Shown in pieces: positions 28,529 through 38,708 of a stretch of 64,000 nucleotides of DNA. The translations under genes were made by a program, and so were the position numbers. Where the stretch lies: the NCBI GenBank assembly GCA_049645705.1, contig JBARUK010000023.1, forward strand, positions 1 through 64,000, read 5' to 3'. This DNA is from JBGNFV01 sp049645705 (GTDB lineage Bacteria > Bacteroidota > Bacteroidia > Cytophagales > Cyclobacteriaceae). Under the pieces are notes generated by a model that was not told where the DNA came from, did no database searches, and was given only the letters and a program-made list of their open reading frames with translations. Position 1 is the first letter of the stretch; each line of letters starts with the position of its first letter.

Positions 28529-30121
28529 ATGCCAGAAAATAGCTATCAATTCGACTTACCAAGCCACCACAAGTCCATCATAAAAGTGATCGGTGTGGGA
28601 GGAGGAGGCAGCAATGCCGTAAACCATATGTACAACCAGGGTATCAAAGACGTTGAGTTTATCGTCTGTAATACTGATTCCCAGGCACTCAAGAGCAGCC
28701 CGGTGCCTAACCGGCTGCAGATAGGCACCCACCTGACCGAAGGGCTCGGGGCAGGCGCCAATCCTGAAAAGGGTAAAAATGCCGCGCTGGAAAGCAAGGA
28801 AGACATTCGCGACCTGTTGAGCGAAAGCACCAAGATGGTATTCATCACCGCCGGGATGGGCGGTGGTACCGGTACAGGTGCGGCACCCGTTATTTCCCGC
28901 GTAGCACGCGAGCTGGACATACTCACCGTGGGTATCGTTACTGCCCCGTTCGGCTTCGAGGGAAAGAAGAAAATGAAAGCGGCAGAGTTAGGTATCCGTG
29001 AGCTGAGAGAGAACTGCGATACCGTACTTGTCATCCTCAACGATAAGCTGAGGGAGATTTTCGGGAACCTCTCTATAACCTCCGCCTTTGCACAGGCCGA
29101 CAATGTGCTGACTACCGCCGCTAAAGGTATTGCCGAGATCATCACCGTACCTGGCTACGTCAACGTTGACTTTGAAGACGTAAAGACAGTCATGAAAGAA
29201 GCCGGGGCCGCCGTTATGGGCTCCGCGCAGACCGACGGTGAGGGCCGCGCCCTGCGGGCTGCAGAGGAGGCGCTTGCTTCACCTCTGCTCAATAACAAAG
29301 ACATCCACGGTGCGCAGAAGATCCTACTCAGCATCATGTCCGGCGAGGAAGCCGAGCTGCAGATGGATGAGCTTACCGAGATTACCGAATACATACAGGA
29401 TAAGGCCGGTGATGACGCCGACGTGATCTTTGGTCACGGTATAGACACCGATCTGGGACATAGTCTGCGCGTGACCGTCATTGCTACCGGCTTCGACAGC
29501 GAGTACAAAAGTGAGGACCAGCATGTAAACATGCAGAATTCCCGCAAAGTATTTGATCTGGAAAGCAACAAGCAGATAAGCCTTTTTGAAGAAGAGAAAG
29601 AGAGAGCTGCCCAGCAGCAGCAGTCACTACAGCCCCGGGCCGAAGAGCCGCCTGCAACCAGTAACACATATACCTTTGAATCCCCGCGTGCTGCCGCTGA
29701 TAACTACCACCCTGAGAACGCACCCGAAGCCGCAACAGATAAAGAGAAAGCTTCCGAATCCAGAAACTTCGTAGAGCTGGGAGAGGAGTTCGAGATAGTG
29801 GACGATTCCAGCCATGTGGATAATACCGACGAAGTAAGAAATACCGAGGCTGACAGCGAGTACCTCGAAATGAAAAGGCGCAGACTACAGGAGCAGGCCA
29901 GAGAGCGTGTACAACGTCTCAAAGGACTCTCACACGGTGCACCAAATGAAAATAATACCGAGAAGTTCCGCGAGAAGCTGGAAGTACCGGCCTACCTGAG
30001 AAGGAATGTACGCCTGAGCGAACCTCCTCACTCCAGCGAAAGCCAGGTATCGCGTTTCAACCTGAACGATGATAATGAGATAATGGGAAACAACCGTTTC
30101 CTTCACGATAATGTAGACTGA
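28529..30121 (+). CDS. ftsZ: Cell division protein FtsZ, long C-terminal linker
   Basis: A 530-residue tubulin-like GTPase that forms the division ring. The nucleotide site is seen as GVGGGGSNAVNHM and GMGGGTGTGAAPVI, and NLSITSAFAQADNVL belongs to the T7 region. The globular part ends near residue 320. About 190 further residues, rich in Glu, Gln, Ser and Pro, form an unusually long linker, and a conserved peptide EVPAYLRRNVRL stands about 40 residues before the end as the likely FtsA-binding site. The 110-base gap before it has a TACTTTTT box, so an own promoter is possible. Last gene of the dcw cluster. Confidence 0.97.
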   Translation: MPENSYQFDLPSHHKSIIKVIGVGGGGSNAVNHMYNQGIKDVEFIVCNTDSQALKSSPVPNRLQIGTHLTEGLGAGANPEKGKNAALESKEDIRDLLSESTKMVFITAGMGGGTGTGAAPVISRVARELDILTVGIVTAPFGFEGKKKMKAAELGIRELRENCDTVLVILNDKLREIFGNLSITSAFAQADNVLTTAAKGIAEIITVPGYVNVDFEDVKTVMKEAGAAVMGSAQTDGEGRALRAAEEALASPLLNNKDIHGAQKILLSIMSGEEAELQMDELTEITEYIQDKAGDDADVIFGHGIDTDLGHSLRVTVIATGFDSEYKSEDQHVNMQNSRKVFDLESNKQISLFEEEKERAAQQQQSLQPRAEEPPATSNTYTFESPRAAADNYHPENAPEAATDKEKASESRNFVELGEEFEIVDDSSHVDNTDEVRNTEADSEYLEMKRRRLQEQARERVQRLKGLSHGAPNENNTEKFREKLEVPAYLRRNVRLSEPPHSSESQVSRFNLNDDNEIMGNNRFLHDNVD

Positions 30122-30127
30122 TGCCGC

Positions 30128-30652
30128 TTAGAATTCAATAAGCTGTTCAGCCTGCGTTAATAGCAGATCTTTGTATAAAGGGTTTGTGATTTTGTTCTCT
30201 GTCAACGCGCTCCCGATCCTGCCCAGGCGGGGTTTGAGAGCGAGTACATGCATGCCCAGGTAATTAAGGATATCAGTCAGGTGGCTAAGGGCTAAACCTC
30301 CCCCCTGGTCCCCTGCTGATATTCCTACCAGGGCACATTTTTTATCCTTGAGACTCTTTTGATAATCCAGGCCGTCTATAAACGCCTTCAGTGCCCCCGG
30401 GAAGGAACCATTGTATTCGGCTACTACAAAAACGAATTTTTCCGACTCATTTACCCTGTCTTTCAAAGCATTGAATTCTTCATGCCTGCCTACATTCTCA
30501 TACAGGGCAGAAAAGAGGAAGTCTTTAGGCAGCTCAGTCAGGTCTATGATCTGGGCATCTATACCATGTTCTTTCAGTATAGCTTTGTATAACTTGCTGA
30601 TTTTGGCCGATACCGAGTTCTTGCGGTTCGTTCCGGATATGATCGTGTACAT
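30128..30652 (-). CDS. NADPH-dependent FMN reductase family protein
   Basis: A 174-residue flavodoxin-fold protein: ISGTNRKNSVSAKISKLY binds FMN phosphate, FVVAEYNGSFPGALKAFIDGL is the flavin-contact loop, and LVGISAGDQGGGLA follows. Relatives reduce quinones, azo dyes or chromate with NAD(P)H. The substrate is not known. It converges on ftsZ with only six bases between stops. A TAAATTTG box on the minus strand (30776-30783) is a possible promoter, though 124 bases upstream. Confidence 0.88.
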   Translation of the reverse strand: MYTIISGTNRKNSVSAKISKLYKAILKEHGIDAQIIDLTELPKDFLFSALYENVGRHEEFNALKDRVNESEKFVFVVAEYNGSFPGALKAFIDGLDYQKSLKDKKCALVGISAGDQGGGLALSHLTDILNYLGMHVLALKPRLGRIGSALTENKITNPLYKDLLLTQAEQLIEF

Positions 30653-30922
30653 GCCGCTAATTTAAGGCAGTATTTTGGTAAGATGAAACGAGGTAGCCCG
30701 GCCTCTACTGATACGGGCAATAGCAGGACTGCAATTTCTCTGAAAATCAGACATGCAGAGACAGTGCCCCTTATTCAAATTTAATTTGACAGGGTCTATA
30801 CTTTGGAGAAAATAGTGAAGTGTAAGGAAAGATAAAGTAGTATGCGGCCGGTATGGCAATCACCGATACAGAAAGAAGTAAAATGACTTGCTGCTTAGGA
30901 AAAATGAAGAATGAAAGAGCGA

Positions 30923-31576
30923 TTACTTAGTCGCCACAAGCTTCACACTCATATCGATATCATCGTAGATCGCCTTATCGCCCAGGCTTTTAAAAATACT
31001 GCCCGAGCCGTAGCGTACGTTCCATTTTGTCCGGTCAAAGGTAATGTCTGCCGTTGCTTCCACCCTGCCGTTGATTTCCTGTACAGTAGCCGGGAACGTG
31101 ATCGTATTCGTGGTATTTTTGATAGTCAGGTCAGCCGTTACATCATATACATTATCAGAATCACCCGGCTCCACATCCTTAATAACTACCTTAGCATCAG
31201 GATAAGACGCCGTACCGAAGAAATCATCGCTTCTCAGGTGCCCCATCAGTTTGGCGCGTGAGTCCGCATCCTCTATGTCTTCATTCTGCATACTTGTCAT
31301 GTCGATAACGAAGGAACCCTTTACCAGGTCACCCTTGTCCATAACCAAAGAGCCCGATTTCAGATCTACAGTGCCAGTATGATTGCCCGTTAGTTTCCGG
31401 CCGGTCCACGACAGTTCAGAACGGGACACGTCTACCTGGTACGTATCACTTTTAGGTTCGGACCTCATTGACATATACTTCATGTCCGGGTCATAATCAG
31501 GGGATTGGGTCAGGTTCAGAAACACAGCCGTACCTGCAAATACCAGCAGTATCATAAACAGGATGTTCTTCTTCAT
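30923..31576 (-). CDS. YceI family lipid-binding periplasmic protein
   Basis: About 217 residues. A membrane or signal segment (NILFMILLVFAGTAVFL) precedes a lipocalin-like YceI barrel: VDVSRSELSWTGRKL, HTGTVDLKSGSLV, a long internal loop, KNTTNTITFPATV and the end strand DDIDMSVKLVAT. Relatives bind isoprenoid chains in the periplasm. I choose the ATG at 31576, with GGAG four bases upstream, over the ATG at 31681, because it places the hydrophobic segment at the N-terminus. Confidence 0.87.
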   Translation of the reverse strand: MKKNILFMILLVFAGTAVFLNLTQSPDYDPDMKYMSMRSEPKSDTYQVDVSRSELSWTGRKLTGNHTGTVDLKSGSLVMDKGDLVKGSFVIDMTSMQNEDIEDADSRAKLMGHLRSDDFFGTASYPDAKVVIKDVEPGDSDNVYDVTADLTIKNTTNTITFPATVQEINGRVEATADITFDRTKWNVRYGSGSIFKSLGDKAIYDDIDMSVKLVATK

Positions 31577-31725
31577 CTTCTCCGCGTTTTCCAGTTCAAA
31601 AAATGGGGCAGCATTCATATTACCATAAACGATTTTTTCACCTGACCTTCCCGGTATTTCTGTTAATTTTTTGTTAAACACTACCGAAGTGCCCCCAGCA
31701 TATCCTAATCCAATGATTTATTTTA

Positions 31726-32439
31726 TTAAAAGCTCATCGGCACCTCGATGGTCAGCAGCTTTGTATCACTATTTACCAATACAGGCACTTCATCTGTCTC
31801 ATAGACTCCTATTGCATCTCTTTTGCTTAGTTTTTGCCCGGCCACTTCTGCATAACCTTCTATAACAAAAACAAATACGCCGGTATCCGGACGATGCATC
31901 CTGTAGGTTAATTCCGTACTTTGGTTAAAGTAACCCACGTGGTACCACGCGTCCTGGTTCAATACCAACGCACCGTTTTCTCCACCGGGCGAGACCACTG
32001 CTACCAGCGAATTGGCTTGTTTTTCAAAGTCAAATTGCTTTTGGCCATACCGGGGAGTTATGTTTTTTTCTTTAGGAAAGACCCAGGTCTGCAGCAGGTT
32101 TACCGGCTCCGTGGCAGAGTCGTTCATTTCAGAATGATAGACACCCGTGCCTGCGCTCATGAACTGCACCTCACCCGGTTTTATAGTCGCCTCATATCCC
32201 GTACTATCCTTATGGCGAAGTTTACCATCCAATATGATCGTAACTATCTCCATATTGTCATGCGGGTGTTTGCCGAAGCCCATGCCACCCTGCACTATAT
32301 CATCATTAAACACCCGCAGTGCGCCGAAATGCATGCGCTCAGGATTGTAGTAATTAGCAAAACTGAAGGTGTGTCTGGCATTGAGCCAGCCATGATCGGC
32401 TTTTCCCCGTGAATCGGCCTGGTATACAATTGTTTTCAT
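31726..32439 (-). CDS. Pirin family protein (YhaK/quercetinase-like)
   Basis: A 237-residue bicupin. The pirin domain is clear: DHGWLNARHTFSFANYYNPE, then the metal-site HPHDNMEIVTIILDG (two His, one Glu to follow) and VQFMSAGTGVYHSEMND. The second cupin is less conserved. Family members oxidise quercetin or act as redox-responsive partners. The role here is unknown. It is a single gene 45 bases from the YceI reading frame on the same strand. Confidence 0.9.
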   Translation of the reverse strand: MKTIVYQADSRGKADHGWLNARHTFSFANYYNPERMHFGALRVFNDDIVQGGMGFGKHPHDNMEIVTIILDGKLRHKDSTGYEATIKPGEVQFMSAGTGVYHSEMNDSATEPVNLLQTWVFPKEKNITPRYGQKQFDFEKQANSLVAVVSPGGENGALVLNQDAWYHVGYFNQSTELTYRMHRPDTGVFVFVIEGYAEVAGQKLSKRDAIGVYETDEVPVLVNSDTKLLTIEVPMSF

Positions 32440-32634
32440 AACCGTATCTGTTAAAATGCTATGATCGTATGTACGTACATGTAAAAGTTAAGTTGTGCAG
32501 TAATGGGGTAGAGGCCTGTGAATAATCAGGCACCTTTTTAAATGAAGCAGCAACCTGTATATTTAACCCATCGGCAATAAAACTCATAGGCCACCTGCCG
32601 GTTGTCATTATTTATACCAAACAAATACACGCAA

Positions 32635-33474
32635 ATGCTGCTCAAAGAAGCCCGCGAAGCCATAGAATTCCTGCAAAAGCAAACCGATAAGTTCGTTCCT
32701 GATACCGGCGTTGTTCTGGGAACAGGCCTCGGCAGGTTATTAGACGATATCAATATACGCTATACCGTCCCTTACGAGAAGATTCCCCATTTTCCTGTTT
32801 CCACAGTAGAGAGCCACAGCGGTAAGCTTATTTTTGGAGAGCTGAACGGGCGTAAGCTCGTAGTCATGCAGGGGCGCTTTCATTACTATGAGGGCTACGA
32901 CATGCAGCAGGTTACCTTTCCTATACGGGTCATGAAACTGCTGGGCATCACCAGGCTATTCATATCCAATGCGGCGGGGGGTCTCAACCCGGAGTTCCGC
33001 ATCAGCGACATTATGATCTTAAACGATCATATTAACCTGCAGCCCGAAAACCCCCTTACTGGGCCAAATGAGGAAACTTTCGGCGTACGCTTCCCCGATA
33101 TGAGCGACCCTTATAACCGCTCCATGATCGATAAAGGGCTTGAGATAGCGGCAAAATACAGTATTACAGCCCATGAGGGCGTGTACGTAGCTGTGCCCGG
33201 CCCCAACCTCGAAACCAGGGCCGAGTACAAATACCTTCGTACCATTGGTGCCGATGCAGTAGGTATGTCTACCGTGCCGGAAAATATTGTGGCCCGACAT
33301 ATGGGGCTTCCCGTATTTGCCCTGTCAGTCATCACCGACATGTGTACACCTGAAAAGATCAAAAAAGTTACCGTGGAAGAAGTAATAGAGGCCGCCATGG
33401 CCGCCGAACCCGGTATGAAAAAGATCATGGAAGAACTTATCTCACTCAACCTGCCCGGGGATACAGAGAAATAA
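32635..33474 (+). CDS. Purine-nucleoside phosphorylase
   Basis: A 279-residue NP-I family trimeric phosphorylase that splits inosine and guanosine with phosphate. The motif set is complete: GVVLGTGLGRLLDD, the HSGKLIFGELNGRKLVVMQGR strand pair with phosphate-site residues, FHYYEGYDMQ, ISNAAGGLNP (substrate site), DHINL and the base-specific VAVPGPNLETRAEYKYL plus MSTVPE. The ATG at 32635 is preferred over the TTG at 32602. A terminator follows. Confidence 0.95.
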   Translation: MLLKEAREAIEFLQKQTDKFVPDTGVVLGTGLGRLLDDINIRYTVPYEKIPHFPVSTVESHSGKLIFGELNGRKLVVMQGRFHYYEGYDMQQVTFPIRVMKLLGITRLFISNAAGGLNPEFRISDIMILNDHINLQPENPLTGPNEETFGVRFPDMSDPYNRSMIDKGLEIAAKYSITAHEGVYVAVPGPNLETRAEYKYLRTIGADAVGMSTVPENIVARHMGLPVFALSVITDMCTPEKIKKVTVEEVIEAAMAAEPGMKKIMEELISLNLPGDTEK

Positions 33475-33506
33475 GGTGCATATTCACATAGAATAATACG
33501 TGAACC

Positions 33507-33550
33507 AAACCGGGCCTGTGGAGGTGTAGTTTCCCCAGGTCCGGTTTTTT
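33507..33550 (+). terminator. Rho-independent terminator after purine-nucleoside phosphorylase
   Basis: AAACCGGGCCTG (33507-33518) pairs with CAGGTCCGGTTT (33536-33547), 12 pairs with one G-U, a 17-base loop, followed by a T-run. It separates the phosphorylase from the secreted protease gene. Confidence 0.9.
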
Positions 33551-33585
33551 GCTTATTTTCCCAGAGCCAGGAACGTTGTTCAGGG

Positions 33586-33593
33586 TATATTTG
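33586..33593 (+). promoter_or_regulatory. Candidate -7 box TATATTTG upstream of the C25 protease gene
   Basis: An exact TAnnTTTG match between the preceding terminator and the protease start codon. It would give a leader of about 120 bases. No clear -33 element is seen. Confidence 0.45.
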
Positions 33594-33719
33594 TAGATCA
33601 AATGTCACCATAGAAGTGAGTTCGTAGTCTGCATGACCTCACTGCCGGATGGCAGCATGAATTTACCAGGAATACACAGCCCCCCGCGGAAGGGCAGGTA
33701 TTCTATTCAGTATTGACAT

Positions 33720-36700
33720 ATGCGTATAGCTAAGGGATTTTCCATATTTTTTTTCCTGCTGATATCAGCAGCTACTGCCTACTCCCAGTCATACGGGAAC
33801 GAGTGGCTCGATAGCAACCAGGAGTATTTTAAAATAAGTACGGCAAACGACGGCATTCACCGTATTACCTACAGCGACCTTCAGGCCGCAGGTTTTCCTG
33901 TGGAGACAGATCCGCGCAGGATCCGTATGTACCACCGGGGCCGTGAAGTGGCTATACATATACAGGGCCAGGAAGATGCCCGGCTTGACCCTGCCGACTA
34001 CGTTGAGTTTTACGGCCTTAAAAACGATGGTACGCTCGATGCGGAGCTATACAATACCGGCGATCAGGTCAACCCCTATCTCAATCTATACTCCGACAGT
34101 ACAGCCTACTTTCTGACCTATAGCCTGCTACCCGAAAATGGCCGCAGGATGACCTATTACAAAGAAAATAATGTCAGTGGTATGTCACCCGCTCCGTACC
34201 ATGTGCAGACAGCAGTGGAGAGCTACCATGAGTTTTATAACTTTGGTGTTCACTACCCCGAAAACTCTACCGGCAGGACACTGCTGACCAGGTTTGACGA
34301 CGGAGAAGGCTGGCAGGCCAACTCCATCGGAAACGGTGCCTCCTTTACCTACAGCGTAAGCGGCCTGCATGCCATTGCTTCGGCCGGACAGGCTCCTAAG
34401 CTGATCGTGAAAATGCTCGGCAAATCTGCCAACCAGCACGACATCACCATCGCTGCGGGTGGCTCTGCCGGTAATACCTCCTTTAAGGGATACCGTAGCC
34501 ATACCTACGAGACAGAAATAAACCGCTCTGACATAGTCAACGGAACACTGGATGTGACTGTACGGGTCAATTCTACCGTGGGTGACTTTATAGGCGTAGC
34601 CTACATAGAAGTGCAGGCTCCCCGGCAGACCGATATGGCCGGTCAGAGCAGCATGGTACTGAACTTGCCCGAAAACTCTACCGGTAAAACCTATATTTCT
34701 GTAGCCAATGCACCGGATGCACCCCGCCTGTATGATATCACCGATAAAGAAAATATTATCCGCATTGGCCTGAGTAGCCAGGGTACCGGCTTCGGGGCAG
34801 TGATACGCGACACCAATGCCGGGCGTAAATTATACGCTACCGGTTCCGACTACAGCATTCCGGTAATACAGCAGGTAGAGCCTCCCGTATTTGACCTGTC
34901 AAATGCGCATTACGTCATCATCACACACAATGATATGCGCAAGCCCGGCGGAAGCTACAGTGACCCTGTAGCAGCCTATGCCGACTATCGCCGCAGTGCA
35001 GAAGGGGGCGGGCACAACGTGCTTATAGCCGATATAAACGACCTGTACAATGCCTTCAGCTACGGTGAGCGTACCCCGGTTGCCATATACCGGTTTATGC
35101 GATACCTGTACGAAAACTCCGACCCCGAATACCTCTTCATCATAGGTAAGTCCATGGCCTGGCATACCTTTTACCGGAGTGGAGGCAAGCGTGTTTTTTA
35201 TCGTGACCAGCCTTCTCTGTACCAGATCAAAGACTACGTGCCTACCGGTGGTTCACCCGGTTCTGATGACATCTTTACGGCAGGGCTTGGCAGTACTACC
35301 GTAGAAGCGGCCGTCCCTACAGGGCGTATCAATACCACCAGCCCGGACCAGGTGGCCAGTTACCTCGATAAGGTTAAAGAGATGGAGGCAAAGCCCTTTG
35401 CCTTCCTATGGCGGAAAAACCTGCTACACCTCAGCGGAGGGATAGACCAGGAGCAGGCTGTTTTTCTGGACTACGTCAAAGAATTTGAAAATACAGCCGA
35501 AGGCACCTACCTGGGCGGCAAGGTCACCACCATCAGCAAGAAGACCAACAATACAGTCGAGGCCATTAATGTATCCGATGAAGTCAATAAGGGCGTGGCC
35601 ATGATCACCTTCTTCGGGCATTCCGCCCCTTCCGTCACAGATATTGAGATAGGCTTCGTATCCGATCCCGTTCTCGGCTATAATAACAAAGGTAAGTACC
35701 CGGTTTTTCTGGTAAATGGCTGTGAGGCCGGAGATATATTTAATGTCAACCCCACCTTTGGAGAAGACTGGATACAGGCAAAGGATAAAGGCGCTCTTGC
35801 CTTTATGGCCCATAGCGATCTTGGGTATGCCAGCCTGCTCAGGCTATACAGTGACCTTTTCTACCAGGTGGCATTTTCCGAAGAGCGGTTTTACGATAAA
35901 GGCATTGGTGATATAAAGAAAGAAGTAAGCAGCCGCTTTTTAAGGCTGGCCCCTCCCATAGAGCAGTCCAGGGCACAGGCGCAGCAGATCATACTGCAGG
36001 GTGATCCGGCCCTCAGAATATTCGGGGCAGACAAGCCCGATTATCACCTGGAAAGCGGACAGGCATTTATCAATTCAGAAACCGGCGAGCCTGTCTATGC
36101 CGATGATCAATCCTTCCGCCTGGCCATTCCGGCTCATAACTACGGCCGCGCAGTAGATGACTCTCTGACAGTGCACGTGACCCGTACCCTCAGTGATAAT
36201 ACCACTCTGCCCGTATCAGAGTACACCTTTAGCCCGCTGTTTTACAGCGATACCCTATACCTGGATATAGATGCTTCCCAGACCGGGAACTTCGGTACCA
36301 ACCGCTTTGAGGTCACCATCGATGCCGAAAACAATGTGGAAGAACTCAACGAGGCTAATAATACCCTCGTCTACGAAGTATTTATACCCAGAAGAGGTAC
36401 CATAAACCTGCTGCCACACCCTTATGCCATTGTCAATAGTCCTGACGTACGCTTCATTTCCCAGTCAGGAGCTACCGAAATATCTGCCAGGTCATTCGTA
36501 TTTGAGATCGATACAGCCTATACCTTCGATAGTCCGCTGAAGATCAGCCAGACCGTAGAAGGCAATCAACTGGCCAGGCTGGACCTGCAGCTTCCTGCAG
36601 TGAAAGACAGTACTGTCTTCTACTGGCGCACCAGGTTTGACCTTACCCTCGATGGTGAGATAAATGAATGGGCTACCAGTAGTTTCTCATACATAAAGGA

Positions 36701-38708
36701 TGGCCCGGAGGGGTGGGCACAGCTTTCTTTCAGGCAGCTTAGCGAGAATAAGTCCGAAGGTTTGTTTCCTATGAACTTTCAGGAGAAATGGACCTTTAGT
36801 CCTGCAGAGACCTTCGTAAAAGTTGTGACCCAGGGAGGAAACCACCCTGACCTTAGCCCCACATCCATAGAAGTCAATATAAATAACCTTTCATACATTC
36901 TGGAAAACAGGATATGCCGGACAAATGCTTACCAGCTCATCGCGTTTGACCGTAACACTGCAATGCCCTACCTGCCGCAGGATGAAAATGTAGAGTACAG
37001 CAGCGTATGCGGTAGGTTACCGGAAGTTATTGCTGCCTATACGTCTGATTATACAATTAATAACCCTTATATCAATACCTATTTCGAGGCCCTGAATTCG
37101 GGTGATCAGGTAGTTATGTTCTCTACCGGTTCTCCCGGTGTGGACTTTCCCCAGTCTGTACTGAATAGCCTGGCCTCTGTTGGTGTTGCCGCTTCCCAAT
37201 TGGAAGGACATGACCTGAGAGAACCGCTGATCATCCTGGGTCAGAAAGGCGCAGCGCCGGGTACAGCCACCGTGGTGCGTGCCAGCGAAAGCAGTACCAC
37301 ACCCGCGAGCCAGCAGGAGATCATTCTTGAAACAACCATTAATGGTAATGGTGACGAAGCCACACTCTATAGTCCGCTCATCGGCCCGGCTCTAGGTTGG
37401 AACGAAGCAGTGGCAGACTGGCAGGCAGAAGCCAACGACGAAGTTGAGGTCAGCGTGTATGGCATCAGTGCGACCTTTACCGAAGAGCTACTTTACACCA
37501 CTACCAGCACGGGAACGATTCCTTTGGATATAGAGGCGGAGCAATACCCCTTCATAAGGCTGGAGGCGCTGTATCGCGATGTTGCAGACAGAACACCCGC
37601 CCAGCCGCAGATGTGGCTGGTAGACTATACCCCGGCACCCGAAGGTGTATTGCTTACCGGCGTTCCGGCCATAAACGAAGAGAGTGTACAGGAAGGTGAA
37701 AGAGTGGAAGTCGGATTCAAATTCGTCAACCTGACTGACAGGCCCTTCGCGGATCCCTTTACTGTAAAGAGCACACTTTACAACTCATCTACCGGCCGCA
37801 CAGTACAGCAGGAGATGGCTGTAAACGCCCCCGATGCCTATGATACAGTGAGCTTTTCTATGGTATGGGACACCCGCAATATGCCCGGCAGTAATAACCT
37901 GCAGACCGATGCTAACGCAGGCAGGCAGCCCGAGCAAAACTATAATAACAACGTACTGAACCTTATAGGTGCTATCGATGTAGAGGGTGACTTCTATCAG
38001 CCTGTCATAGACCTTACTTTCGACGGTCGGAATATACAGGACATGGATTTTGTCCGTCCTGATCCTTATGTAGAAATCAGGTTCTTTGACGAAAACAAGG
38101 CATGGCTCAAGCAGGATACTCTCGGTACCCAGCTACTGATTCGTGAGGATTGTGATACCTGCTCATTCAGGAAAATAAGCTTTAGCGATCCGGCAGTGAA
38201 CTGGCTGGGTGCCTCAGAAACTACGCCTTTTACCATTACCTATCAGTCGCCTATGCTGGCAGATGGCACTTACCGGATGAGGATCATCGGTTCCGATGCC
38301 GCAGGTAATGCTATAGGGCCCGAACCCTACGAGATAAGGTTCCGGGTATCTTCCGAGCCGTCTGTTGTACTCATGGCACCGTATCCTAATCCCTTTACCA
38401 ACGAAATTACCTTTCCTGTACGTATTACCGGTCCGCAGGGACCTGACCAGGTGCGGCTGGATATATTCGACATGACCGGTCGGCAGGTATATAGTCTGCC
38501 CGTACCCAATGCGTCCGAAGAACTATCCGGAGACGGAACCCTGACATTAAAATGGGGTGGCAGGGACGGAAAAGGGAATTATTTGCCTGCCGGTTTGTAT
38601 ATTTACCGGTTCACTGTACTGAATGACGGAGGCGAACTGCCTACCGGCAGTTCCGAGACGGGAGATAACCCGGCAGACAAAGTAGGAAAGATCGTATTGG
38701 TCAGGTAA
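33720..38708 (+). CDS. porU2: Secreted C25 (gingipain-like) protease with T9SS sorting domain, PorU2-like
   Basis: A 1662-residue exported protein. Signal peptide at residues 1-22 (ending AYSQ). An N-terminal beta region resembles the PorU/gingipain prodomain. The caspase-like C25 domain spans about 395-770, with catalytic His634 in FFGHSAP and Cys668 in VNGCEAG. Next is a CARDB-like beta domain (about 780-890), beta sandwiches, an ILEI/PANDER-like domain (about 1030-1200), more Ig-like repeats, and a C-terminal type A sorting domain (about 1555-1662) with PYPNPFTNEI and PAGLYIYRFTV. PorU is the type IX sortase, but it normally lacks a sorting domain; the longer PorU2-like group has this layout. 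I infer a surface protease or sortase paralogue. Monocistronic. Confidence 0.88.
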   Translation: MRIAKGFSIFFFLLISAATAYSQSYGNEWLDSNQEYFKISTANDGIHRITYSDLQAAGFPVETDPRRIRMYHRGREVAIHIQGQEDARLDPADYVEFYGLKNDGTLDAELYNTGDQVNPYLNLYSDSTAYFLTYSLLPENGRRMTYYKENNVSGMSPAPYHVQTAVESYHEFYNFGVHYPENSTGRTLLTRFDDGEGWQANSIGNGASFTYSVSGLHAIASAGQAPKLIVKMLGKSANQHDITIAAGGSAGNTSFKGYRSHTYETEINRSDIVNGTLDVTVRVNSTVGDFIGVAYIEVQAPRQTDMAGQSSMVLNLPENSTGKTYISVANAPDAPRLYDITDKENIIRIGLSSQGTGFGAVIRDTNAGRKLYATGSDYSIPVIQQVEPPVFDLSNAHYVIITHNDMRKPGGSYSDPVAAYADYRRSAEGGGHNVLIADINDLYNAFSYGERTPVAIYRFMRYLYENSDPEYLFIIGKSMAWHTFYRSGGKRVFYRDQPSLYQIKDYVPTGGSPGSDDIFTAGLGSTTVEAAVPTGRINTTSPDQVASYLDKVKEMEAKPFAFLWRKNLLHLSGGIDQEQAVFLDYVKEFENTAEGTYLGGKVTTISKKTNNTVEAINVSDEVNKGVAMITFFGHSAPSVTDIEIGFVSDPVLGYNNKGKYPVFLVNGCEAGDIFNVNPTFGEDWIQAKDKGALAFMAHSDLGYASLLRLYSDLFYQVAFSEERFYDKGIGDIKKEVSSRFLRLAPPIEQSRAQAQQIILQGDPALRIFGADKPDYHLESGQAFINSETGEPVYADDQSFRLAIPAHNYGRAVDDSLTVHVTRTLSDNTTLPVSEYTFSPLFYSDTLYLDIDASQTGNFGTNRFEVTIDAENNVEELNEANNTLVYEVFIPRRGTINLLPHPYAIVNSPDVRFISQSGATEISARSFVFEIDTAYTFDSPLKISQTVEGNQLARLDLQLPAVKDSTVFYWRTRFDLTLDGEINEWATSSFSYIKDGPEGWAQLSFRQLSENKSEGLFPMNFQEKWTFSPAETFVKVVTQGGNHPDLSPTSIEVNINNLSYILENRICRTNAYQLIAFDRNTAMPYLPQDENVEYSSVCGRLPEVIAAYTSDYTINNPYINTYFEALNSGDQVVMFSTGSPGVDFPQSVLNSLASVGVAASQLEGHDLREPLIILGQKGAAPGTATVVRASESSTTPASQQEIILETTINGNGDEATLYSPLIGPALGWNEAVADWQAEANDEVEVSVYGISATFTEELLYTTTSTGTIPLDIEAEQYPFIRLEALYRDVADRTPAQPQMWLVDYTPAPEGVLLTGVPAINEESVQEGERVEVGFKFVNLTDRPFADPFTVKSTLYNSSTGRTVQQEMAVNAPDAYDTVSFSMVWDTRNMPGSNNLQTDANAGRQPEQNYNNNVLNLIGAIDVEGDFYQPVIDLTFDGRNIQDMDFVRPDPYVEIRFFDENKAWLKQDTLGTQLLIREDCDTCSFRKISFSDPAVNWLGASETTPFTITYQSPMLADGTYRMRIIGSDAAGNAIGPEPYEIRFRVSSEPSVVLMAPYPNPFTNEITFPVRITGPQGPDQVRLDIFDMTGRQVYSLPVPNASEELSGDGTLTLKWGGRDGKGNYLPAGLYIYRFTVLNDGGELPTGSSETGDNPADKVGKIVLVR

